From Paraburkholderia monticola (GTDB taxonomy: Bacteria; Pseudomonadota; Gammaproteobacteria; Burkholderiales; Burkholderiaceae), in assembly GCF_001580545.1 (NCBI RefSeq), contig NZ_LRBG01000022.1, positions 248,001 to 312,000 on the forward strand: a stretch of 64,000 nucleotides of DNA, read 5' to 3'. Numbering within the stretch: the stretch's first letter is position 1; each line of letters starts with the position of its first letter. Below are positions 53,749-62,800 of the stretch, in pieces. The position numbers and the translations under genes were made by a program. The notes under the pieces are model-generated. The model saw only the letters and a list, made by a program, of their open reading frames with translations, did no database searches and had not been told where the DNA came from.

Positions 53749-53937
53749 ACAGAGCAGAGAAGTTAAAGTGGTTAAGAAGTCTGAAAGTTGTAGAAAAAAA
53801 GACTTCACAAATCGCTGAAACGTAGTTAAAATAGCGGTCTTCGCAGTTGACGAAAAAATAACTCAGCGAATTAACTGAAAAGTTAGCGCGAGTTAAAGTG
53901 AGTCGGCAGCGAATTAAGACGGATCTGAAAAGATTTT
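53749..53937. promoter_or_regulatory. A+T-rich spacer with tRNA-Glu promoter
   Basis: 189 bp. TTCACA (53804-53809), 17 bp, TAAAAT (53827-53832) is a good promoter candidate; a second possible -35 TTGACG is at 53847-53852. AGTTAAAGTG occurs twice (53761-53770 and 53891-53900), with further GTTAA words between them. No terminator separates it from the preceding tRNA-Ala, so read-through is possible. Confidence 0.55.
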
Positions 53938-54013
53938 GTCCCCTTCGTCTAGAGGCCTAGGACATCACCCTTTCACGGTGAGTACAGGGGTTCGAATCCC
54001 CTAGGGGACGCCA
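53938..54013 (+). tRNA. tRNA-Glu (UUC), copy 1
   Basis: 76 nt, acceptor GTCCCCT / AGGGGAC, encoded CCA (54011-54013), anticodon loop with TTC. Identical to the second copy at 54242-54317. Confidence 0.96.
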
Positions 54014-54103
54014 AACATCAGCGTCGCTTTAGTATTCGAGTAATAGTAAAGCAGAGCAGCTTGCAGAGAATTAACCGACGCTCGCAAGCAGGGTGTAAAG
54101 ACT

Positions 54104-54180
54104 GGAGTGGTAGTTCAGTCGGTTAGAATACCGGCCTGTCACGCCGGGGGTCGCGGGTTCGAGTCCCGTCCACTCCGCCA
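54104..54180 (+). tRNA. tRNA-Asp (GUC), copy 1
   Basis: 77 nt, acceptor GGAGTGG / CCACTCC, encoded CCA, anticodon GTC in CCTGTCACG. Differs from copy 2 by one acceptor base pair (T-A against C-G) and one D-loop base. Confidence 0.96.
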
Positions 54181-54183
54181 GAC

Positions 54184-54217
54184 AAAGCCCGTTCACACAT
54201 ACCTGAACGGGCTTTTT
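54184..54217 (+). terminator. Terminator between the two tRNA-Glu/Asp pairs
   Basis: AAAGCCCGTTCA (54184-54196 region) / TGAACGGGCTTT (54204-54215), then TT. It separates the tRNA pairs, so the second pair probably needs its own promoter or read-through. Confidence 0.8.
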
Positions 54218-54241
54218 CATTAAAGGTGTAAGCAGTACGTT

Positions 54242-54317
54242 GTCCCCTTCGTCTAGAGGCCTAGGACATCACCCTTTCACGGTGAGTACAGGGGTTCGAA
54301 TCCCCTAGGGGACGCCA
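54242..54317 (+). tRNA. tRNA-Glu (UUC), copy 2
   Basis: 76 nt, same sequence as copy 1, encoded CCA (54315-54317). Only 24 bp follow the previous terminator, leaving little room for a promoter. Confidence 0.96.
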
Positions 54318-54397
54318 GAACATCGGCGTCGTTCGGTTGGAAGTTTGAACGATGCAGCAGGCGGCGAGCCTATCTCGCAGACTGCGATGCAAAATCT

Positions 54398-54474
54398 GGA
54401 GCGGTAGTTCAGTTGGTTAGAATACCGGCCTGTCACGCCGGGGGTCGCGGGTTCGAGTCCCGTCCGCTCCGCCA
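54398..54474 (+). tRNA. tRNA-Asp (GUC), copy 2
   Basis: 77 nt, acceptor GGAGCGG / CCGCTCC, encoded CCA (54472-54474), anticodon GTC. See copy 1 for differences. Confidence 0.96.
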
Positions 54475-54482
54475 GATTTGAG

Positions 54483-54515
54483 AAAGCCCACTTCGCGAGA
54501 AGTGGGCTTTTTTTA
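54483..54515 (+). terminator. Terminator after the tRNA cluster
   Basis: AAAGCCCACTT (54483-54493) / AAGTGGGCTTT (54500-54510), loop CGCGAG, followed by TTTT. Confidence 0.9.
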
Positions 54516-54623
54516 TTTCTATTGCCATGATCAGCCGGCTCTCAGAAGGCTTGGGACAAACAGCCATTGCCAGCGCGCCCGGCCTGTTTTACCGTTGATC
54601 CGACTCATCTTCGCCGCTCTGCC

Positions 54624-55088
54624 ATGTTCGATCCCACCGAAGCTCCGTTACCGTTTCATCTGCGCACGGCCAGCATGGACGATTTCGAGTTTGCCGAGGC
54701 GCTGACGCGTAACAACATGGGCGGCTACTACCGCCGGCATCATCTGGTGTGGCGCAGCGATCTGTTTCTCGGCAGTTGGCGTGAATCGGAGAATTTCATT
54801 CTCGAAATGGATGGCGTGCCGATGGGCGTGCTACGAATCACCGAAGAGGGCGATTCGCTGCATATCCGCGACGTGCAGATTGCCGAAGGATATCGGCGGC
54901 TCGGCGCCGGTACGTTTCTGCTCGACATCTCGCATCAATGGGCGCGCGAGCGCGGCCTGCGCGAATTGCAGTTGCGCGTGTTCGTCGATAATCCGGCGGC
55001 GCGGCTGTATCAGCGCAAGGGCTATAAGCTCGCCGGCCCACGACTCGCGCAGCTAGGCGCGATCCGTCATCTGGCGCGACGGGTTTGA
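54624..55088 (+). CDS. GNAT family N-acetyltransferase
   Basis: A 154-residue GNAT protein. The acetyl-CoA-binding motif region is IRDVQIAEGYRRLGAGTFLL (about 75-95), with a Q/RxxGxG/A-like pattern YRRLGAG. The C-terminal strand-helix NPAARLYQRKGYKLAG (about 124-140) is typical. Substrate cannot be predicted from sequence. I chose ATG 54624 (MFDPTEAP); the in-frame stretch before it runs out of the tRNA terminator region. It stands alone between a terminator and a convergent AraC gene. Confidence 0.85.
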   Translation: MFDPTEAPLPFHLRTASMDDFEFAEALTRNNMGGYYRRHHLVWRSDLFLGSWRESENFILEMDGVPMGVLRITEEGDSLHIRDVQIAEGYRRLGAGTFLLDISHQWARERGLRELQLRVFVDNPAARLYQRKGYKLAGPRLAQLGAIRHLARRV

Positions 55089-55142
55089 GGCGGGGCCTGG
55101 CTTGATGGCCGACGCGCATCACCAGTCAGCGCTATTCACCGC

Positions 55143-56042
55143 TCACCGCTCACCACTGTCCGCCGAACCCGCTTGATCCTGCGCCGTTTCATCATCCGCT
55201 TGCGCATCGTCATGCACGCCGTTGCTCGCACGATGCTCGGCGCCTCGCTCGATAAACGCGCGCGGACTCGCGCCGAACGCGCGCCGAAACATCGCGGAAA
55301 AGGCGCTCTGGCTCTGGTAGCCCAATTCCTGCGCAACATGCGACAGCGGCCGTCCCTGGCTCAACAGCGGAATGGCGCGGGCGAGAATCGCCTGCTGACG
55401 CCACTGCGAAAAACTCACGCCCAGTTCCTGGCGAAACAGCCGCGCGATCGTACGCGTGCTCGCGCCCACTGTCGTTGCCCACTGTTCGAGCGACTCCCCA
55501 TGCATGGGGTCGGCGATCACCGCCTCGCAGAGCGCGCGCAGCCGCTTTTCGCTCGGCATCGGCACGGACAGGGGCAGCGGCTCGGAGCGCGTCAGTTCAT
55601 CCAGCGCGAGCGCGCCGAGCAACCGCTCGCGCGCGGCGGACAGGCCCGGTGTATCGAGCGCGGCAATGACCTCGCGCAACAGATTCGATACTTCGACGAC
55701 GCGCGGCGAATCGAGCCCAGCCGGCACCGTGCTCTCGGTGATGTACAGCGTGCGCAGGAACGCATCCTCGACGGCGACCACTTCGTGCGTCACATGCGGC
55801 GGCAACCAGATCGCACGCGAGGGCGGCACCATCCACGTCGTGCCCGTCGTCGCGACCCGCAGTACGCCGCGCGATGCATACGCGACCTGCGCCCACGCAT
55901 GCGTATGACGCGCGATATGCCAGCCGGCCGGCATGGGCCGTGAGCGCACGCGGATCGGATGGGTGTCGTTCGGCGCGAACTCCGGTGGTATGTCGGCGAA
56001 ACGCACGCGGCTCAACAGGTTGGAATCGGGGGACGAGGTCAT
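55143..56042 (-). CDS. AraC-family transcriptional regulator
   Basis: A 299-residue regulator with an N-terminal cupin-like ligand domain (about 35-150; HIARHTHAWAQVAYASRGVL is the beta-barrel start, WLPPHVTHEV a later strand) and two C-terminal HTH motifs of the AraC type (about 175-270, with SLEQWATTVGASTRTIARLF and ELGYQSQSAFSAMFRRAFGASP). The C-terminal tail is acidic and low in complexity. I chose ATG 56042 (MTSSPDSNL). Neighbouring targets are not evident. It converges on the GNAT gene and diverges from the gamma-glutamylcyclotransferase-like gene. Confidence 0.87.
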   Translation of the reverse strand: MTSSPDSNLLSRVRFADIPPEFAPNDTHPIRVRSRPMPAGWHIARHTHAWAQVAYASRGVLRVATTGTTWMVPPSRAIWLPPHVTHEVVAVEDAFLRTLYITESTVPAGLDSPRVVEVSNLLREVIAALDTPGLSAARERLLGALALDELTRSEPLPLSVPMPSEKRLRALCEAVIADPMHGESLEQWATTVGASTRTIARLFRQELGVSFSQWRQQAILARAIPLLSQGRPLSHVAQELGYQSQSAFSAMFRRAFGASPRAFIERGAEHRASNGVHDDAQADDETAQDQAGSADSGER

Positions 56043-56221
56043 GGCAAGGGGCGGCTCAAGTACCGGCGCGATGGGGCAGGCGTGGTCGACGCCATTCACG
56101 GCCGTGGGTCTTAGCCATTGTAGAGTGCGCCCGCTTGATGATGCCAACCGGCCACCGTTGCATAATGTGCTGATGGCCCCGAGCCACCCACCTCACTTCT
56201 CACCACGGAGACTCAACGACG

Positions 56222-56623
56222 ATGCAGACCGTCTTTGTCTATGGCACGCTGCGTGCCGGTGAAACCAACGACATCAGCGAAGCCGCCGCGCGCAACGACG
56301 TTCCCGCGCCGAACCTGCTTGGCACGACCACCGTGCGCGGTCATCTGTTCGATTTTGGCGACTATCCGGGACTCGTCGTCGACGAAGCAGGCGTCGACGT
56401 GCTCGGCGACGTCTATGAGATCGACGATGCGCTCGTCGCGGTGCTCGACGAAATCGAAGCCGTGTATCCGGGCGTCGAGGATCGTTTTCTGGCGCGCGAG
56501 GTGATGGTCAAAGTGGACGGCAACGTCGTGAACTGCCGTTTCTATCCGGTCGCGCCGAACGCGGTCAAAGGGCTGCCCGAAATCCGTTCGGGCGATTGGG
56601 TCGAGCACCGGCGCACGCGCTGA
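56222..56623 (+). CDS. Gamma-glutamylcyclotransferase-like (GGCT/YtfP) protein
   Basis: A 133-residue protein of the GGCT-like fold. The substrate loop is VFVYGTLRAGETN (4-16), and the likely catalytic acid is E79 in LDEIEAVYPG (75-84). Family members remove 5-oxoproline from gamma-glutamyl amines or peptides, but YtfP-type proteins often lack a proven substrate. Further family segments are VRGHLFDFGDYPGLV and the GDVYEID strand. It is divergent from the AraC regulator. Confidence 0.85.
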   Translation: MQTVFVYGTLRAGETNDISEAAARNDVPAPNLLGTTTVRGHLFDFGDYPGLVVDEAGVDVLGDVYEIDDALVAVLDEIEAVYPGVEDRFLAREVMVKVDGNVVNCRFYPVAPNAVKGLPEIRSGDWVEHRRTR

Positions 56624-56641
56624 ACGCACACGCGCAAGAAA

Positions 56642-56678
56642 AACGGCGCGCCAGGTATGCACCCGGCGCGCCGTCGTT
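56642..56678 (+). terminator. Weak hairpin after the GGCT-like gene
   Basis: ACGGCGCGCC / GGCGCGCCGT flanks a 12-base loop (about 56643-56675) with inner GGT/ACC pairing. The following run is poor in T (CGTCGTTC), so termination strength is doubtful. Confidence 0.35.
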
Positions 56679-56751
56679 CAAGTCGAGCAGACCGATGCGC
56701 TCACGCGGCTCGATGAGGCCCAGGCCGCCCGAGCCCGCATCGTCGACACCA

Positions 56752-58344
56752 TCAGATCTCTTCGTAAAGCGGCAGCGTCAGAAAATCGGTGAACTGCTCC
56801 GCGGTCGACATCTGCTCGAAGATCTGTGCGGCGCGCTCATACGGCTTCGTATCGCCGCCGACCGTCTGCTTGACCTTGTCGAGCTCCTGCGCGGCGAGCT
56901 CGCGCACCAGTTCGACCGTCACCTTGCGGCCGTCGTCGAGTTTGCCCTTCGGCGAGCGGATCCATTGCCACACCTGCGAACGTGAAATCTCGGCGGTGGC
57001 CGCGTCTTCCATCAGGTTGTGAATCGGCACGCAGCCATTGCCCGCGAGCCACGAACCGAGATAGTGAATGCCGACGTTGATGTTGTTGCGCAGACCCGCT
57101 TCGGTGATCGGCGTTTCCGGGCGGAAGTCGAGCAGATCGGTCGCGGTGACGAGCACGTCGACACGCTGCTTGCCGATCTGGTTCGGCCGGTCGCCGAGCA
57201 CCTTGACGAATTCTTCCATCGCGACCGGTACCAGTCCCGGATGCGCGACCCAACCGCCGTCGTAGCCGTCGCCGGCGTCGCGGGCCTTGTCCGAACGCAC
57301 GCCGGCCATCGCCTTGTCGTTCGCCGCGGCATCGTTCTTGATCGGAATCAGTGCGCTCATGCCGCCGATCGCCGGCGCGTTGCGTCGATGGCAGGTCTTC
57401 AGCAGCAGCAGTGCGTACGCGCGCATGAACGGCGAGGTCATCGTGATCTGCGAGCGGTCGGCCAGACAGAAGTCGCGGTCGCTCTTGAACTTCTTGATCG
57501 CGGAGAAGATGTAGTCCCAGCGACCCGCGTTCAGGCCCGAGCTATGTTCGCGCAGTTCGTACAGGATCTCGTCCATTTCGAACGCGGCGACGATCGTCTC
57601 GATTAGCACGGTCGCGCGAATCGTGCCGCGCGGCACGCCGACCGCTTCCTGCGCGGCGACGAAGATGTCGTTCCACAAGCGCGCCTCGAGATGACTCTCC
57701 ATCTTCGGCAGATAGAAGTACGGGCCCGAGCCGCGCGCGATCAGTTCCTTCGCGTTGTGCACCATGTACAGCGCGAAATCGAAGATGCCGCCCGACACGC
57801 GCTTGCCGTCGATCGTCACGTGCTTCTCGTCGAGATGCCAGCCGCGCGGACGCACGATCAGCGTCGCGGTCTTGTCGTTGAGCCGGTACGACTTGCCGTT
57901 CTGTTCGAGCGAGATCGTGCGGCGCACCGCGTCCTTCAGATTGATATGACCGGTGATCTGGTTGTCCCAGCTCGGCGCATTCGAATCCTCGAAGTCGGTC
58001 ATGTAGGAGTCCGCGCCCGAATTGAGCGCGTTGATGATCATCTTGCGCTCGACGGGCCCGGTGATCTCGACGCGCCGGCACTGCAGGTCCTGCGGCAGCG
58101 GCGCGATCTTCCAGTCGCCTTCGCGCACGCTCTTCGTGGCGTCGAGAAAGTCGGGCCGCTCGCCGGCGTCGAGCCGCTTCGTGCGCTCGACGCGCGCCTG
58201 CAGCAACTGCTGACGGCGCGGCTCGAACGTGCGATGCAGCGCCGCGACGAGTTCCAGCGCTTCGCGCGTGAGGATCGCTTCAAAGCCGGGCTTGATCTCG
58301 CCGGTGATTTCCATGCCCTGCGGCAGCGACAGCGAATGAGCCAT
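56752..58344 (-). CDS. aceB: Malate synthase A
   Basis: Malate synthase condenses glyoxylate with acetyl-CoA to malate, second step of the glyoxylate shunt. The 530-residue length is typical of isoform A. Recognised segments are MTDFEDSNAPSWDNQITGH, ATLIVRPRGWHLDEKH and GRWDYIFSAIKKFKSD (family signature), with a catalytic Asp expected in the C-terminal part. The gene lies about 2.7 kb from aceA, on the same strand, separated by a dehalogenase, a divergent LysR regulator and a Usp gene. Confidence 0.96.
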   Translation of the reverse strand: MAHSLSLPQGMEITGEIKPGFEAILTREALELVAALHRTFEPRRQQLLQARVERTKRLDAGERPDFLDATKSVREGDWKIAPLPQDLQCRRVEITGPVERKMIINALNSGADSYMTDFEDSNAPSWDNQITGHINLKDAVRRTISLEQNGKSYRLNDKTATLIVRPRGWHLDEKHVTIDGKRVSGGIFDFALYMVHNAKELIARGSGPYFYLPKMESHLEARLWNDIFVAAQEAVGVPRGTIRATVLIETIVAAFEMDEILYELREHSSGLNAGRWDYIFSAIKKFKSDRDFCLADRSQITMTSPFMRAYALLLLKTCHRRNAPAIGGMSALIPIKNDAAANDKAMAGVRSDKARDAGDGYDGGWVAHPGLVPVAMEEFVKVLGDRPNQIGKQRVDVLVTATDLLDFRPETPITEAGLRNNINVGIHYLGSWLAGNGCVPIHNLMEDAATAEISRSQVWQWIRSPKGKLDDGRKVTVELVRELAAQELDKVKQTVGGDTKPYERAAQIFEQMSTAEQFTDFLTLPLYEEI

Positions 58345-58406
58345 GTTTTCTCCTTGGTCGGTCAGATTGCAAAAATGCGAAGGTTAAAAAGTGGGAAGCG
58401 GCGCCG

Positions 58407-59219
58407 TCATTCGCGCGGGCTGGCGCGTTTGCGGCTACCACTGCTGTGAGATTTCGTTTGACGGTTACGGGGCGGCCGAGACGATGTCGCGAGCGTCTCC
58501 AGAAAGCCCGGCAGTTCGTTCATGCCGCCGCCGATGCCATGCGGCCTCACGCCGAGTTCTTCGACGGGCAGGCTCTGCCGGTTCAGCCAGAACGTCGTGA
58601 AGCCGAACCACGTCGCGCCCGCCACGTCCCAGCCGTTCGACGAGACGAACACGATCTCGCGCGCGGACACGCCGAACGCGTCGGGGCCGAGCGCATACGC
58701 GGCGGGCGAGGGTTTGTACGCGCGCACCGCGTCGACCGACAGCACGTGATCAAACAGGGTGCTCATGCCCGCGCTCTTGACCGCGATGTCGAGCATCTGC
58801 GGATTGCCGTTCGACAGAATCGCGAGGCCGACACGCGCCGCCGCGGCGGGCTCGCGCAGCCCGCGCAGTACCGGCACCGCGTCGGGAAACGCCGACAGGC
58901 ACGCGTATTCGTCCATCAGACGTTTTTCGGCCGCGCGGCCGAGCGTGAGCTGAAGCCTTTTCGCGGCGTAGCGCAGTGCGTCGAGCGTGATGTCCCAGAA
59001 CGGGCGATAGTGTTCGCCGGGTGCGTCGGTGTGTGCGGCGAGCGTGCGCAGTTGGGTGTATTCGATCTGCTTCTGGCGCCACAGCTGCGACAGCGTGTCG
59101 CCGTGGCCGGGGAACAGTTGCTCCGCGGCGGCGATCACCGAATGCACGTCGAACAACGTGCCGTAGGCGTCGAAAATCACTGCTCGCGGGAAAGGTGTCG
59201 TTGTGGCCGACATTGCCAT
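58407..59219 (-). CDS. Haloacid dehalogenase, type II (HAD superfamily)
   Basis: A 270-residue HAD hydrolase. The nucleophile is D17 in FDAYGTLFD (16-24), followed by the HAD motif II region ILSNGNPQML and motif III/IV around KPSPAAYALGPD and SSNGWDVAGATWFG. The order fits L-2-haloacid dehalogenases, though many members have other phosphatase or unknown substrates. The C-terminal 25 residues are a basic, Ser/Arg-rich tail not needed by the fold. The start at 59219 follows a CAGGAG site. It is divergent from a LysR gene, and the two share a 145-bp intergenic region. Confidence 0.86.
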   Translation of the reverse strand: MAMSATTTPFPRAVIFDAYGTLFDVHSVIAAAEQLFPGHGDTLSQLWRQKQIEYTQLRTLAAHTDAPGEHYRPFWDITLDALRYAAKRLQLTLGRAAEKRLMDEYACLSAFPDAVPVLRGLREPAAAARVGLAILSNGNPQMLDIAVKSAGMSTLFDHVLSVDAVRAYKPSPAAYALGPDAFGVSAREIVFVSSNGWDVAGATWFGFTTFWLNRQSLPVEELGVRPHGIGGGMNELPGFLETLATSSRPPRNRQTKSHSSGSRKRASPRE

Positions 59220-59280
59220 GCGCTCCTGTCAGAGGTCGGGATCAATTGTATTGGTGACTTTATGCACTAAAAAATAGGCT

Positions 59281-59298
59281 AAAGATCACTTGATCTTT
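59281..59298. promoter_or_regulatory. Perfect inverted repeat between HAD and LysR genes
   Basis: AAAGATCA (59281-59288) / TGATCTTT (59291-59298) with a 2-bp centre, in the 145-bp gap. A likely operator for the LysR regulator; the location fits a divergent regulator/target pair. Confidence 0.55.
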
Positions 59299-59364
59299 TA
59301 CTTTCATATACCTAATCTGACGCGCAACCCTCACTTTTGCGCGTCTGCGCGGCGCGTGTCGTCC

Positions 59365-60267
59365 ATGGACCGTTTCAAGCAGATCGAAACCTTCGCCACC
59401 GTCGCGGCCAAGGGAAGCCTGTCCGCGGCGGCGCTCGCCGAGGGCGTCGCGCCCGCGATCATCGGCCGGCGCATCGACGCGCTGGAGGAGCGCCTCGGCG
59501 TCAAGCTGCTCGTGCGCACGACGCGCAAGATCACGCTGACCTTCGAAGGCTCGGCGTTTCTCGAAGACTGCCAACGCATCCTGCACGACATGCAGAACGC
59601 CGAGGCGAGCGTGTCGGCCGGCGGCGTGAAGGCGAGCGGCCATCTGCGGCTGTCCGCGCCGGCCGGCTTCGGGCGCCGGCATGTGGCGCCGCTGGTGCCG
59701 GCATTCACGGTCGCGCATCCGGATGTGTCGATCACGCTCGATCTGTCCGATCGTCTCGTCGACCTCGTCAACGAAGGTTTCGATTGCGCGGTGCGGCTCG
59801 GCGAATTGCCCGATTCGTCGCTGGTATCGCTGAAGCTCGCCGAAAACCGGCGCGTGTGCGTCGCGTCGCCCGCGTATCTGAGCCGGCGCGGCGCGCCGCA
59901 CAGCCTCGCCGATCTCGCGCGCCACAACTGCCTCGCGCTCGGCGCGAGCGCGAACCAGCAACGCGGCTGGATGTTCCAGCACGACGACAAGGTCGTGTCG
60001 ATCAAGGTGTCCGGCACGATGGAGTGCTCGGACGGCGCGGTGCTGCACGAATGGTGTCTCGCCGGGCACGGGCTCGCGTGGCGCTCGTGGTGGGAGGTCG
60101 GCGCGGATATCGCCGCGGGGCGCCTCGTCAGCGTGCTCGACGAATTCGCTGCGCCGCCGATCGGCATCCACGCGGTGTTCCCGCAGCGTCGTCATCTGCC
60201 GCTGCGGGTTCGGTTGTTTCTGGACTTTCTCAAACATACGTACGGCGAACCCCGTTACTGGGATTGA
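59365..60267 (+). CDS. LysR-type transcriptional regulator
   Basis: A 300-residue LysR regulator with an N-terminal winged HTH (MDRFKQIETFATVAAKGSLS, IIGRRIDALEERLGVKLLVR, about 1-60) and a ligand-binding domain (about 90-290, with HLRLSAPAGFGRRHVAPLVP). It should bind the intergenic region and could control the divergent dehalogenase gene. The ligand is unknown. Start ATG 59365. Confidence 0.9.
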   Translation: MDRFKQIETFATVAAKGSLSAAALAEGVAPAIIGRRIDALEERLGVKLLVRTTRKITLTFEGSAFLEDCQRILHDMQNAEASVSAGGVKASGHLRLSAPAGFGRRHVAPLVPAFTVAHPDVSITLDLSDRLVDLVNEGFDCAVRLGELPDSSLVSLKLAENRRVCVASPAYLSRRGAPHSLADLARHNCLALGASANQQRGWMFQHDDKVVSIKVSGTMECSDGAVLHEWCLAGHGLAWRSWWEVGADIAAGRLVSVLDEFAAPPIGIHAVFPQRRHLPLRVRLFLDFLKHTYGEPRYWD

Positions 60268-60402
60268 TGCGCCGATCGGCAGACAGACACGAAGCCGATC
60301 CATACCCACATTCATCCGCATTACAATCATTTCGACGGCCTGCACCCTGGGCTTTGTTGGACGCTGACGCCGAGCTGGGCACAGCCGGCGACGGAGGGCA
60401 TG

Positions 60403-60837
60403 ATGTTCAGACACATCCTGGTTCCGACCGATGGTTCAGATCTGTCACGCAAGGCGATAGCGGGCGCGATCGACCTCGCGCAGGCCGTCGGCGCGCGTGT
60501 CACAGCGTACGCGTGTCTGCCGCAATATCCGTACTCGCCGTTTTCCGATGTCGCGGTCGAACCGCCCGGCGAATTCCTGCAACGCAGCGAGCGCGAAGCG
60601 CGCGTGCACCTGCGCGAAGTCGAGCATGCGGCGCACCGCGTCGGTGTCAGCGTCGAGAGCCGCACGAGCGTGCATCCGGCGCCGTATCTCGGCATCATCG
60701 AAGCGGCCGAGCAGGGCGGTTGCGACGTGATCTTCATGGCGTCGCACGGGCGGCGCGGGCTCGGCAGCATCCTGATCGGCAGTGAAACGCAGCGTGTGCT
60801 CACGCATACGAAGATTCCCGTGATCGTCTATCGCTGA
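60403..60837 (+). CDS. Universal stress protein (UspA family)
   Basis: A 144-residue cytoplasmic protein of the UspA fold. The N-terminus FRHILVPTDGSDLSRKAI and the C-terminal ATP-binding SHG-x9-GS motif (SHGRRGLGSILIGSET) with VLTHTKIPVIVYR show a nucleotide-binding Usp. I prefer ATG 60403 because the GGAGGG Shine-Dalgarno (60393-60398) is 4 bases away; ATG 60400 is only 1 base away. It lies between the LysR gene and aceA. Confidence 0.9.
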   Translation: MFRHILVPTDGSDLSRKAIAGAIDLAQAVGARVTAYACLPQYPYSPFSDVAVEPPGEFLQRSEREARVHLREVEHAAHRVGVSVESRTSVHPAPYLGIIEAAEQGGCDVIFMASHGRRGLGSILIGSETQRVLTHTKIPVIVYR

Positions 60838-60854
60838 AACGGTGCGCGGCGGCT

Positions 60855-60892
60855 TCAAAAAAAACGCGCCGGCGGGCGGGCCGGCGCGTTCA
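60855..60892 (-). terminator. Terminator after aceA (and Usp on the other strand)
   Basis: AACGCGCCGGC (60863-60873) / GCCGGCGCGTT (60880-60890), loop GGGCGG. Eight A on the + strand before the stem give a T run on the minus strand, right after aceA. Confidence 0.8.
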
Positions 60893-61083
60893 GTTGCGCC
60901 GCACGCTAGCCGCGTGCTGGCTTCTCTCAGACTCTCCGGCCGCCGGCATTCGCGCTGACGCTTCTGCCAATCCGCGACGGCGCGGTCCTCCCTGCGTCGG
61001 CGGCACTCTGGCGGTGCCGCTCGACGTTCTGCCGATCGTTTCTGCGCTCAGGCCACGGGACTGCACAACCCGATAGGCTGATC
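60893..61083. other. Intergenic region downstream of aceA
   Basis: About 190 bp after the terminator. It holds a small plus-strand frame (60894-61076) with random composition; I see nothing functional. Confidence 0.6.
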
Positions 61084-62394
<1,311 letters not shown>

Positions 62395-62581
62395 GATGTG
62401 CTCCTTCGATGCCAGTTATGGAGGATGGGTGACTCTGTCTTCTCGAAGCGTGGGGCCGTAGAGGCGTTCTGTTTCGTGAAGTCTTATATAAGAGTCTAGG
62501 CAAATCGAAGGAGCCGCAATAGACGCCGCAAAGCGTTTTTCCAATATTTGTTTTTCTATTAAATCAATAGGTTGAGTCCGA

Positions 62582-62600
62582 CGTTTCGCAATAAGAAACG
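62582..62600. promoter_or_regulatory. Inverted repeat upstream of aceA
   Basis: CGTTTC (62582-62587) / GAAACG (62595-62600) with GCAATAA between, 188-206 bp upstream of the aceA start. Could be an operator for a regulator of the glyoxylate shunt; weak evidence. Confidence 0.3.
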
Positions 62601-62705
62601 ATATTTTCCCTGTTGCAACGCCTCATCTTGTGCCGTGCAGCATGATTTTTTACGAGGCAAAAAAATTTTTCGCATCGTGAAATTTGGGGTGTGCAGGCAA
62701 CGGGC

Positions 62706-62744
62706 GAAAAAAACCGGTGCCTGAGCACCGGTTTTCTTTTTTCT
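62706..62744 (-). terminator. Terminator after the DEAD-box helicase
   Basis: AAACCGGTGC (62711-62720) / GCACCGGTTT (62725-62734), loop CTGA, with A/T tracts on both sides; placed directly after the minus-strand helicase gene. Confidence 0.9.
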
Positions 62745-62800
62745 GTCGACTTGCGGACGGCGTGAAGCCGTCCGAGGCGGTCAGGCTGTGACGCGAGCGA

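Larger units (their letters stand above)
62395..62800. other. Intergenic region upstream of aceA
   Basis: 406 bp. A/T-rich sections around 62530-62560 and 62590-62670 contrast with the flanks, as expected for a promoter region. It contains CGTTTC / GAAACG (62582-62587 and 62595-62600). A bidirectional terminator (separate entry) lies at its far end. No ORF is convincing. Confidence 0.6.

Noticed and set aside
60894..61076. 60-codon plus-strand frame between the terminator and aceA.
   Set aside because: No ribosome site or motif; the composition is Arg/Pro/Leu-rich as in random GC-rich DNA.
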